In this document: positions 44,501 through 58,345 of the stretch, piece by piece
Position numbering within the stretch: position 1 is the first letter of the stretch
Layout of the letters: each line of letters starts with the position of its first letter
Assembly (NCBI RefSeq): GCF_039555335.1
Contig: NC_092628.1
Location: 66,357,292 to 66,421,291 of the forward strand
DNA length: 64,000 nt
Reading direction: 5' to 3'
Origin: Amphiura filiformis
Taxonomy: Eukaryota; Echinodermata; Ophiuroidea; Amphilepidida; Amphiuridae
The notes under the pieces: model-generated
What the model was told of the DNA's origin: nothing
The model's database searches: none
What the model saw: the letters and a program-made list of their open reading frames with translations, nothing else
Program-made: the position numbers and the translations under genes

Positions 44501-47500
44501 GGACAAAACACGATAAGTCATAAGAAAACGGCAAAAACGTGGAAAGTGACATAGACAAACCGGAATTTCGAAAGTAGAACACAGCAAACTTCAAGGTTTA
44601 TATTCAATACATGCATGTATTTCGGCTGATCACACAACAAAATTTGGGATTTAAAGATGTAGGCTTATACGTGTAATATAAACTGGGATATTAATATCAG
44701 CAAAAAGCTCTGTTTTTTCTCATTACTATGATTACCCGGGTAGGCCTATTAACATATAACGGTCGCGACGTGTTTCGTTTCGTAAGTAGGCCTATAATGT
44801 CCAAAAGAATTGATCAAAAGTGGTAACCACCACCACCGCCACCTAAAGTAATATCCTCCAATTGGGTAAAACTAAAGCAATACATCTCAAAAATGGGAAC
44901 AGAGTAATTTAATTGTAAGCCTAAGAGTAAGAGAAAAGAAAAGTTAAAAAAACGAAAGTAAACGGAATAACGACACAATCTTACCACCCAAATTCGAACA
45001 AATATTGTATCAATAATTATGATACTAAGACACAATTAACTTTTTACAAAGACACAAAATTTTAATTGGTCAGTTGAAAACGTGATCAAAGACATGACAG
45101 AACAGTCTTGTTATAGGCCTATCGTCGGACCTAGGGCTTCTAAAATACAACTTCTTTCTCGCTGTTGTGTCGATGAATCTCTTTTAACTGTTTGGACTAA
45201 AATTCGGTGAAATTGAACAACACATAATTTAATAGAATTGACACTAAGAAATGTGAAAGCATGTTAGCTCATAAGATGTAGACACAATTTTCTTTCATGA
45301 CATTTTAAACATGTTTAAAGAATAATAATACTTCAAGATTAATAACATCAGTTTGAAAAAGGCTTATCGACCGCAAGCCGAACAATTTTTGTTGCGAGAA
45401 ATAGTCAAAAATTCATCAATAAAACATTTAACATGCATGTCAAACAAATTGAGCGTAGAAAGCAAGGTCCAAATAATTTAAAGTATAAGCTTATAAAATG
45501 AAGTCTAAATAAGCATTAATTTCCAAAGTGAGGGTATACACACATCTTGCATTTAAGGGATCTGGAATGAGCGTTTTGAGCGTTTCGACACTATTTTTTG
45601 TGGGACATGAGAGCACATCAGACATATCGAATTGCATTCTGAATACGAAGAATGTCTTTCTGATATCAATAATTTTTTGATATTCACGATATGGTACAAA
45701 TTTTATGACAAATTATTAAAATTTGATATTTTTCACATTTTCGATATATAACAGTCCTCGAAGTAAATTTTATAAATCTAATGATATATTCTAGCGTATG
45801 TAGCTGGGAGGAAAAGCCGACGATCAATTGAAAATTTTGACCTTTCATATCGAAGATATGGATTTTTTCCCCCCAAAGACCAATTTTTTTGCTGTTTTGG
45901 GAAAAAATCCATATCTTCAATACGAAAGGTCAAAATTTTTAATTGATCGTCGGCTTTTCATCCCACCTACATACACTTTAAGTATAAATCATCACATTTA
46001 TAAAGTTTACTTCGAGTACTGTTAAATATCAAAAATATCAATTTTTAATCATTTGCCATAAAATGTGTATTACATTGCGAATTTCAAAAAATCTAAATTA
46101 TTTGATATCATCAGGACATTCTTCGTATTCAGAATGCAATTCGATATGTCTGATGTGCTCTAATGTCACACAATAAATACTGTCCAAAGGTTCATACCCC
46201 ACCCCTAAGTACAACTTACAATAATATCTGAAGGTTATTGACGTCATAATTCGATAATATGTATGTTTACTTCGAGTGATGTATCCATCCGTTGTTGGCA
46301 ATTGATTTTCTTCAAGTAGTTTAATCTATTGTTTATTATCTATTGTTGTTCTGTGTATTGTATTTTACTTATCAATCTCTTGGTGTTTCTAGAGGTTTGC
46401 TTGAGGTTATAAAAGGTCAGCGTGCACGTATTATCTAGATTCTTTTGTTTAGCGTGCACTTTATCTAGATTCTTTTGTTTAGCGTGCAGGTTTATATAAT
46501 TTGTGCACGCTGACTTCAGATAACCTCGCTGAAGAGCGATTCGTAAAATATAATGCACTGGACAACAATGGATAATAAACAATAGAGTGATGCACTAGAA
46601 GTGTATGGAAAGGTAAAGAGGTAGTCTAAAAGAAAAAAATCAATTACAAGATGTTTATCTCCAGTTTGCCATTTCATTTGTACGACAGGCAGAATTCAAA
46701 TGTGTGTATATACATGAAATAAATTATAAGAAAATGTCCGGACGAAATTATATTATGTGACGATGCAATTGAATAAAGAAATACGTAGATACGTAAATAA
46801 AAAAGTAACTAACCCCCTTAAATAATGGCCATTATTCAAAAAGGGGCTATTGTATTACAAATCTGTAAAATGCGTTGGAAGCATAATTTATTTCTGCGCA
46901 TTTTGACACACCTCATTTGATACGATAGCCCAGACAACAATAAAACACCGGTCAATTTAATGTAGTGAGATCCAGATTTGAAAGTTGCACTCACATAAAA
47001 GTTTTTACAATACAAAAACACTCAGATATAGATTTCCTTCCATTACACTGAATACAAAATCAATACAATTTACTGCAACTTTCAAATCTTGGGTTACATT
47101 GATGTACGCTGTGACGTCAATATTTAGTCAATTGCTACAAATGAGGTGTCAAAATGTGCAGAATTAAATTCTGCTTCCAACGCATTTGACCGATTTGTAA
47201 CACAATAACCCGTTTTTAATAATGGTCATTATTTAAGGGGGGTTATTTACTTTCTTTGAGATGTTTATAATTACACTGCAGTCACAATGAATTCAACTGT
47301 CCTTACATTAGAAATGGAATCATATCATGGTAATGGGAAAAATGAGAAATATAGGTGACACTATATTGGTGTTTTATTGTGGCACAAAATAATAAGCAAT
47401 GTTGTAACAAGTTTTCTTATTCTATAGAATGCCCTTACTAAACTCGCTCTTTTCTTTGTCATTTTGTTAGGATCATGCTACGATGGTGGACTCATTTGTA

Positions 47501-50500
47501 TTCCAGGACGGCAATGCTCAAACTCATCCAATGAATGTGATGGACTACCGGCGTGTTTTGATGGCTCAGATGAGTTCAATTGTCGTATGAAACAACTGTT
47601 TTTTAAAAATAGCTAATATTATTTTGATATTACGAATTATTATGAATCAAAGAATGACGTGGTTGAGGGCGTAGAATTTATTTAATCAATTTTGTTGGCC
47701 TATTATCTGACAAACTATAACATCCAATTTGAATGTACTAAGTAATCAACTACGACAATAACAACGAACAACGACAATATCATAATCACGCTATTAGCTA
47801 TTAACAGCAACTGTACAACAACACTATTTTATTCATACAGCGTGATACAAGTAAACTCATCAAAGAAAAGTTTAAAACTAGTCAACAACACTCACGTTTT
47901 TGTCTGAATAACTCATGTTTGTGACGCTTTTGTACGAAATCTAGAAGGTATCCGTTGTAAATGAAAATATCATTCAAAAGAGCAGATTCGGCAAGTCTTA
48001 AGTTAAAAACAGAATTGTTTTATTAATTGCTTGCACCAAACCCGAGTTATACTTATTTGAATAAAACCAATCATTTTCCTAGCTGCACACGGTTTCACTT
48101 ACCATGTGTGTAGTGTATTGATTGGTGTGCGCTGGCGCTATGTTCAAATGCAAAATCTACGACGGTGCTGTAGTTTGTATGGATACCTCCTCGTCTACCA
48201 TGATATCTCTTATAACTCGTGTAATTCATACGTCTTCCGAATGGTCCGACTGAAATTTGATTGGGAAATGTTGCGAAGGTGGTTGCGTCTTGAGCTGCTG
48301 ATCTTTGGGTCTATTTGCAACGCATGCCTAACTCTAGCAATGTTTACTTGTGATCTGGCTGTTCGTAGTTTTCCGGACCCTGAAGCTTCAGGATGTTGGA
48401 TAATTAGAGTCACATGATTCGAAGCTTGTCTACATTTTTTATATAGCTTACTTACAATGTACTTGATATCCGATCAGCTGTGGGAAACTGAAGACCAAAG
48501 AGACGATGAACTCCACGCGGACTCCTAGTTTCATGAAATGTTGTCGCCATAATTGAAGTGCCATATCGTTTCTTTGTGTTCAGTATGATCATGAATACAT
48601 GCTTGGGAAGAGAAATAGCGTGCAGCTACAAATATGGGTGCTTTTATTCAATGAGTATAACTCGGGTTTGCAGTAAGCAAATACAACAATTCTTTTTTTA
48701 AAAATTTAGACGTTCAGAATCTGTTCTTTTCAATGATATTTTCATTTGCAGCAGATTCCTTCTAGATTTCGTACAAAAGCGCCACAAACATGAGTTTAAT
48801 TCATTTTGAATCACCCTGTATTCTTACTTTTGTGTCTCTTTGCAGATGGATGTTCACGAGATGCGCAATTTGTCCAAATGGAACTGGATGAAGTTCAGTA
48901 CATAACTTCGCCTAACTACCCTGTCTCTTACCCGTCCAATCTCAATTGTATCTGGTTGATTTTTGGTACTGACGACAATGAAGGCATCTTTACTGTCCGC
49001 TTTCTGCAATTCGAAACAGAGGTCAATTTCGATGTGCTTGCAATTGGAATTGGAAACGACTCAACGGAAAACCGAATTCAGGAATTCCATGATTTCCATT
49101 TTGTCAACTCCATCTCGTTAAATGTGTCGTCTTTTTGGATATCCTTTACTACTGATAGTCGGGTGACAGCATCTGGGTTTGTTGTGACAATTGAACGAAG
49201 GACATCTTCAGGTAATTCATAAAACGAATATCATCGGGGGATTCATCCCTGAAGACAGGACGTAATCGTCTCAAGCTTGGATAGTTTTTTAGTAAGACTA
49301 CAATACACGACAAAAAAAATTGCCTACGTCTTGAATCACGAAATTGTTAATATGAAAGGTACATGGTCCAGACATTCGGAATGATCAGCCGGCCACAACA
49401 AACCTTTTATCATTTTTGTCTTTCTCTTGTCTCTTGTATTGCTTTTTAGTCTCATGCTTAACAGAAGAGTTTCAATGTATGTCCTGGCAAGTGTGTCTTG
49501 ATCACAGCTTTGTATGCGACTTGTTCCCTCACTGTCCGGATGAATCTGATGAAACACAATGTGGTAAGCATATGGTGTTGATTTTCAATGTTCTTTGCAC
49601 ACGTATATTTTCTGCGTCGTCATCCGCAGGTTGGTCACAAGGAGATTTCCCAAAAGTTTCTCTTAAAGTCCAGAGTATTATTTTTAATCCAGGGAAATAG
49701 TACGTATCAACATACTGACATTGTTAATTTGTTTGTTTTTATTGCTATTTGAAAAACACTTAGATCCATGTCGAGAAAAGTATATCGAAGTGCAAGACGA
49801 CAGTAATATAACATTTTATTCGCCATCATATCCCGAAAAATATCCAAATGGACTTGAATGTGAATGGCTTATTGTGGCACCAAGATACCGAAGTCTCGTA
49901 ATCATCTTCATTGAATTCAACATGGCCGATTCATACGACAAGCTTCAAATAGGAATCGGCCCAAACGTTACGACTGATTCGCTAGTTATTGAAGTAACTA
50001 AAACCAAGTTTCCAGAGAGAGTCATTTTGGACACTAATGAAGCCTGGATAAAACTCGACGCTTCGTCGTATTATTGGAATGTTAACGACATGAGGTTTGC
50101 ATTACTACTGACACAAGACGATAAATGTAAGCAAGATAACTTGAAAAGAGAACAAACTTTCGTCTTGATGGAGGGTGTGTGTGGGAGGGGAAATGTGTGG
50201 TGTTTGTTTGGGGTGTGTGTGTGGGGGGTGTGTGTGTGGAGTGCGTAAGGTACCGTGTGAAGGCGTTATACATACAAACTCGAACAAAGTCATCGAAATT
50301 CAAAACATAATGTTATCTCACTTTCTGATGACATCCCGTGGATGTGGGATGAAATATTAAAGTAAGTCAAACATTTTTGTTGAGAGAACTGTTAAAAATA
50401 ATTGTTTATCAAAGACATAAACGTTGTTTATCCTAATCCGGTCAAAACTGTCCTTTTACTAAGTTTAGCCTTATACTGAATCACAACTGTTTTTTGACAA

Positions 50501-53500
50501 TTTTAAATTATTATTAATATGTCTGGTTTCCTTTTCGACGTTTCCTTCGCATTCTCGTAGCATCGTGTAAACCTGATGAATTTCTTTGCGCGTCTGGTTT
50601 TGGATGTCTGCACAAGTCACGTGTGTGTGACAACCATAAGCTCTGTCTAGATCATTCAGATGAACCGGATACATGTGGTAAACTGTTAATGATAATTTGT
50701 TGTAACCATTGTGATACGTGTGGTAAACTGTTAATGCTAACTTGTTGTAAACATCCTGATACGTATGGTAAACTGTTAATGCTAAATCGTGATATATTGT
50801 AAACTGTTAATGCTATCCTAATACGTGTTGTAAACTGGAAATGCCAACTTGTAAACATCGTGATACGTGTCATACGTGTGGTAAACTGTTAATGCTAACT
50901 TGTTGTAAACATCCTGATACATATGGTAAACGGTTACTGCTAACTTGTTGTGAACATCGTGTTATTGCTTTGTGTAGACTAGTTAATATTATATGCATCG
51001 CTGTCGTCGCTGTAATCGGCATCGTCATCATCATCGTCAATATTATCTCCTTGTAGAATATAAGCACTAAAATTACGTATCGGATACCCGTAAAATGGAA
51101 TGATCGAACTGGTTGATTCTCCCACGCGTTGCTTTTGCTCAGTTGATAATAATTATTACTTCTGATTCAAACGTTAAAATTGTATTTTGATTGTTATTTT
51201 AATTTATAAAGTTTTCTTTGTTGATTCTTTTTCATGTCGTAATCTTCGCAGATTTTTGTGGCAGCGAAATCATCGAGCTACAAGGGAATCCGCATTTACA
51301 TTATATTCCCCACTGTACCCAGATAATTACCCATACCTGATATACTGCCAATATTTCATCAAAACAGATGCTACCTTCATTGTTATCAAATTTGAAATAT
51401 TTCACGTCTCGTTGTTCGATTATCTTAGTGTTGGATTGGGAACTAATATTACTGAACAAAGCAAGATTGTATATTTAAGCGAAGGACACGCTCCCAACAC
51501 GGTCACTGTAAATGATTCGTCAATTTGGATAACATTCCAATCCACATTTTATTTCACAAGTGAAGGTTATGTGATACAAATACAACCAAGTGAATATTAT
51601 GGTAAGCATTTATGAATATTTGTTAAGAGATAAACATTATACTTATTTTATATTGGTATCCTGATTGTTCCTTTTGAATGGTAAATTTATACATCCTTCA
51701 CTACCGAAGGCCTTCACCGCTACCAAAGGTTTTTGTGGCTGTATAAACAGATTGTCTGAATTAATCTAAGCTAATCTATATCTCTATAATATCTTTACAT
51801 AATTGGCAGTGTCTTGTTTGGATGAAGAGTTTGCTTGTGCGTCTGGTTACGGGTGTCTCAACCACACTTTACGTTGTGATTATAATCCTCAGTGTATTGA
51901 CGAATCAGATGATTACAATTGTGGTAATGATATGTTTTAATCAGTTTCTTGCATTGTTGTTGTGCAGAAGTCTTTCTAAACACAAACCAACTCAATACTT
52001 TAACGTGTGTAAATATGGTTTATTTTTTCACTGTCGAACGATAATCTACATTTTACACTCTGCTTACGGAATCGCAGAAAGCCGGACAACGTCAAATGAT
52101 TCTTGCAGAGATGATAACATTTCGTGATTGATGTTTCTATTATTTTCAGGGTTGCTATGGTGTAGCGACAGTCATATTACACTCGTTGACAACGACACCT
52201 ACCTTCTTGAATCGCCGTGGTATCCCCGTTTTTATCCTCTTGACATCTACTGCATCTGGTTTATAGTTGATAGTATGGAGACCGACCATCCATTTATCTT
52301 GTTTCGGTTTCGAAGTTTTGAATTAGACGACAAAGAAGATTATTTTGCTGTTGGAATTGGAGATATTGTTAGATTGGATCGTCACGTGCTTCGTTTAAAT
52401 GGAAACAAAGCTCCAAATACCTTCATTGTGAACTCCTCTGCCATCTGGATGTATTTTAATTCTGATGATAGGTATCAATATAATGGTTTCCGAATCGGAA
52501 TCACGCGGTTATCCCAGTTTGGTGAGTAATGAATCATTTTAATTTTTTCATTATGCGCATTATCTGATACTTGCATGTAACACATATAGTTTCTTTTCAA
52601 GTTTCTTGTCAGGAATACGAAACAAGCTGCCAGGATGGTGCTCTGTGTTTCAACGATTCACTGATTTGTGATGGCGTTACTCAATGTTTGGATGGTTTCG
52701 ATGAATCAACGTGTGGTGAGTCTAGCTACAAATGGAATAGTAATTATGTATCAAACTTACATTCGCTACCGTCAAATTCGGACTCGCACGCACAAACGCA
52801 CCTAAACAAGATACGGTGTTACATCGGGACAGGAACATGTCATGTCCTTTTTCATAATTGTCCATTACGTAACATTCTCACAGATAACTCTTGCCTGCGT
52901 TATATTCCAAGAAAACCCCTAACAAAATCTGATCTCTGATATTATTCTCTTTAGGAGTGTGTGGTGAAGAAATCATCAGCTTAGATCTAGAAGAGGACCT
53001 CTTTCATCGCCTGCGGAGTCCATATTACCCTAATAAATATCCTACCAGTTTGTTCTGTGTCTGGTTGTTCAGTTCTCCTGCTCAAGGCTTCATAACATTT
53101 AGATTCTACCATTTCAAAGTGGAGACAAACTATGATTTTCTTCACATTGGACGAGGACACAATATTTCAATTTGGTACGAGATTTACAAGCTTCACGGCC
53201 ATGCTGACAATGCCAAACCTAATAGTATTACTATTAATGGAACCGAAGCATGGGTAACCTTTGAAACCGATAGCATCTTATCCTACAGTGGATTTGACAT
53301 CTCTGTGGAATGGACGAGATATTATGGTATGTATATTGTTTTCATTCCCAGACTTTACGTCAAACATGACCCTATGTTTCATCAAGACTGTGTGACATGA
53401 TACTATTTCAGGATGGGAAGCAATTTAGATGACATACGACTTCAGCGCTTTGTATGCTGGTATTTGACTGGTTATATTGCGAGATTTTTCAAGTCTTTTG

Positions 53501-56500
53501 CAAATACATGTAGAACAATTCTAGAATGGAAAACAAAGTCAACTGTTGCAATTTGTATAAATCTTATTCCTCTATGGAATACAAGGTGTCCCAGAATGAT
53601 TTATACTGTGTTTGATCAAAATATCAAATATATATAGTCAACAGTGTATCTAATCTTAATAAGTGCAACACATGTCTCCTACTTATTCTGTGACTTTCAT
53701 GGAAATAGCTTGATTCGTTTTGGCGTGACATGGCTATTACTGAAAATGGACAAAAACTGCATGTGTGTAATTTACAGTGCAAAGGCATCATAACACATGG
53801 ATCCTTTATCACCATCGTTAAGCCGCACTGTGCAATATATTGGAGAAATCCTACATTCTTTTATAGGAAATACACCAAATTTGGCACAGATGTAGAGCTT
53901 ACAATGCTAAATAATTCTTGACATGGGATTAAGTGAAACATTTCAATATGATATCGGATATTTAGGTTGAAAAACTTACTTTTTATGTGATTTTAAATAC
54001 ATTTTAATTTTAGTAAATTTTAATCGTCTTCATTACGCAGCTGTGGGTTTGCCCATATACTGTGGACATAAATGCATGCTTTGACACTAAGGACGAACCT
54101 TCTCTATACTTTAATGAAAAATCCATCTCTGCCGACATTTCAAATGATGAAACTCACACACCGCAATAATTGTCTTCAAAACTGCCGCCAAAGAAAGAAT
54201 AGTTTAAGGTCACTCAAGCATAGCAAATATTTTATTCCATACAAGGATTGTTTCATAATATCATAAATGAACGATAGATATCGACTATTTAGTAGAAGTA
54301 ACAACATGATACTGCATAACATTTTCCAAATAACTTTGTGCTGAACAGTTAGTAATTTTACAGATTTTCAAAATAGGTTGCTTTGTCAAAACTTGGAATT
54401 CACCATTTTTACGCAATCCTCTCTAACTTCTACTAGAAACGTCCAATTTTTAAAATCTAAAAAATCTGAGAAAGCTAAATATATGTAGAACTTAAAATGC
54501 AAAACAATGTGACCAATAGAAATGCCGTTCATACCCACGAAAATCCATCTTTCCGGGTATAAATCATTCTGGGACACCCTGTATAACAAACATTAATTTC
54601 GAAACTGTTCTAAGCCGTATTCGTTCTTGTTGATTGAATTACAGTTCCTTGCAGAAGTAGTGAGTTCAGATGTCATTCAGGATATGGATGCTTAAGTAGA
54701 AGCCTTGTATGCGATGTCCATCCTACTTGCAATGATAAGTCTGACGAATTAAAATCTGTCTGCTGTACGTATAATAGTTTCAGATCAAATGTTACTTATT
54801 ACAGAAGTTGAAATAACCACATGGTGAAACACATAGTGCACTTACGTCCACGGCGAATTCACACTGACCTTTCCAGCCATAAACCCGCTTATTGAAGATT
54901 AAACCGATATATGCAGTACTAAACCATTATATAGTAATCTATTGTCCAATGCAAATTTATTACCACCTGATAATATTGATCCAATGAGCGACCGAATTGT
55001 CCGCTACGGACGACTAATCCAATCGATAATGAGTCTATTGACATGTACGAACGGAGCCCCACTCATCGAGTTTTGGGATATTTTTCACTGGTTTGCAGCT
55101 GTTTGCTGTCATTTACTCGTCAAGGCGGAGTACCTTTATTATAAGGACTATGCCAATTATTTAAAGATTGACATGTAGAGAATAAGCCATAATTGATTGA
55201 CAGAAAGTACTAAATTTGTACCTATGACGGTATTATGACGACAATCTTCAAAATACGATCAAAAAATGGCTGCCCGGTGAAGTAAAATGTGCATTGGAAT
55301 AACACGGCGAGTTTGGATAGATGGTAGGATTTCTTTTTAATAAAATGTATGTTCCCCGTTATTAAAGCTTGTACCGGGTTGAAGATTCAGATATTTGGAA
55401 AAGAATAAGTAATTGAAACAGAGAGAAGGTACTAAAATCATAGCTTTTATACTTTTTGATATATGATACTAACTAATTCATCCCCAATATCTACGATACA
55501 GCGCTACCAGTAGGGTTCAATTCAGCATCAAAGTTACGTAATGTTACTATGTCAACGGGATCACGCTCTTGAGTAATGAACCACGATCAAAACAATCACC
55601 ACACAAAGTATATGGCACTTGAAGGCATACCAACATAGCGTGATCCGGTAACCAAGAGGATTATGTAACCACTTCGATGCTGAATTGCCTATTGTGAGTG
55701 CCCCTGTGTTGTGTGCATACATGTAGTTAACAATAACTGCATGATGACGCAATTTATGTATAAAGCTTCAAAGCGACAGAGGCATACAGCTCAAAAGTAC
55801 TTGTCAACTTACAATGTAATATAATATGTTTTGAATAAAGTTAACCGTCTAGATATCAGAATCGATGTGATCCGCAACTGTGGCAATGTTGGCATAGTAG
55901 TAGCCGCCTTTTGCTTATCCGATCATGCCTTGTGGAAGTGAAAGTATTTAGAATATAATTATAATCTTTTTTGAATAAAATAAACCGCCTTGACGTGAGC
56001 TTTTTCTTTACTTGTTGTATGACATCCAGACAATGAAGTTTGCGGTCAGCAATTTCATACAGTGTCATCAACCGAAGCATCGTCCATATCATCACCCGGT
56101 TACCCAGCACAATATTCTAACAACATCCATTGTCAATGGACATTCGTGACGCGCAATGGACAGAAAATATTGTTAGAAATAATTGATTTTGAACTGGAGC
56201 GTGGTTTTGATACGTTAATGATAGGAGGATATGGATCTACAGGTGTTACATACTACCATATTGTCACATTGACTGGCACGGTTAGACTCCATACCATACC
56301 ATCCCTAAATACGTCAATGCAACTTGAGTTTTCAACGGACAGGACAGGTATTGGGAAGGGATTTCGAGTGAATATTCGACAATTTATCGGTACTGAAGGT
56401 TAGTTGATAGAACTATCTTGCTGAGGAGTTTTATACCCGAGTGTTATGTTCCTTATTTGTCATTAGCTCTGTATTAGTCTAGGTGAACTCGGGTCGCACC

Positions 56501-58265
56501 TTCACTTTATGTACTGATCTATGGTAACGTGAGCAACATAGAATGTTTCTGTTCCAAAGATGTGTGCTGAAAATTGCCCCTTCTTATTAAATTTAGCGAA
56601 ACATTGGTTGTCCTATTTCGGTCTGCTGAGCCTTTCTTAACATACTTAAACAATGTGTTCTTTCAACAGTTGCTTGCACGGCGGATGAGATAGATTGCGG
56701 TGGAGGATTCTGTGCTGATATCACTGCCAGATGTAATGGATTTAATGACTGCTTGAACTATGTAGATGAAGAAAACTGCAGTATGTGAATGACAGTGATA
56801 CACATATCCCCGCCCCACCTTACTGTCAGTCCATTATTAAACACGCTTTTAGACAGAAAAGGTTTTTTTTACTGATACTCACTCCGAAATATTTCAATTC
56901 CTATCAGGAATCTTGATCACTCGGGTGTTTCTAGATGTTACTAGTACCGGCAACACTGTCTGGTCTTGATGACGTAGCCAAACTTCCTGGTTGTTGTTTA
57001 TTTATGAGCTGGTCATAAATATTGTCTAGTTCGTACGCCCACTCGTCTTTATTTATGGTGTTATAGCTTCAGCTTCTTTAAGCTAGCGAGTGGTCTTTTC
57101 TGCATCTTGAGCAAACATCCGAGCCTCCTCCCAATAACGTGAGTTTGACCTGCTACATGTTCTACAGTGGCCGATTTGTGAATTTCAGATATTGAGGTTT
57201 TCTTTGTGACCTACTCCCCATTCCAGATAAATACAGCACTAATTTTTTGGGATTAAAAAAATATGATCAAGTTCTGCAAAATAAAACATAGCTAAATCCT
57301 AATCCTTTAGTTAGTCCTAACTGGCAATAAAAGTAAAATTTTAATATTTGGCCAATTTCTTGAAAAAAGAGCCAAAAACATGCATTTTTGTCATGTTTTC
57401 TGACAATCGAGTCACAAAAATCAAAGACTTGGAACAAGTCTAAGCATTCAAAATCTTGAGTAGATGCCGCAATTTTGCTCTAATTCCCACTTTTTTGTGT
57501 TACTATAATTAAATAATGGGTTATAAAAATGAAACATGTCTTTTCCAATAACGAGAATGCATAAACCGAAATTAGTCTTAGTACAAGTCTTTGACCTTGA
57601 TTGTCACAGCATACGAAAAACACCCTAAAAACGCATGTTTTTGGCCCTTATTTTCCAAAATTGGCCAAATATTAAAATTTTACTTTTATTGCCAGTCCTA
57701 CTAACTAAAGGATTAGGATTTAGCTATGTTTCATTTGGCAAAACAGGATAATATTTTGTTATCCCAAAAAATTAGTGCTGTATTTTTCTGGAATAGGGAG
57801 TAGTGAAACTTTTGGCACTGACATTTTCTGGTTCGGATAACCTAGTGCGGTAGTGCCGAACAGACGACCTGTTTCCCCGATGTAGATTTTTGGACAGATT
57901 TGGCTAGGGATTTCGTATATTGCCTCTGCAGTCTGTAGTGGGTCCTGTTTGGAGACACACGCATGTTGCGAAGTGTGCGGTGTGGTTCGAATGAGGTAGA
58001 AAAACCATGACACCACAATTGCTTCCTTACCATTTTTCCTGGTCAAAATCCCCAACGACTAGGCTATATGAACAATATTTATATGTTTTGATGAATCCAA
58101 GTGTATCGCTATGAGTTTTAAAATTTTGGACTCGACAAAACTCATAGCTCGACCAATAAATAATGTGCTCAATCGATATCACTATCCTATTCTTACGGAT
58201 CCCGAAATATGTCCTTTTCCTGTAGCGCTTTGAGATTTAATTGTGTATTGCGCTTTATAAGTATG

Positions 58266-58345
<80 letters not shown>

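Noticed and set aside
48106-48417. 103-codon plus-strand ORF with hydrophobic stretch
   Set aside because: Lies inside the mariner-like element at 47838-48818 and has no transposase motif; not supported as a gene.
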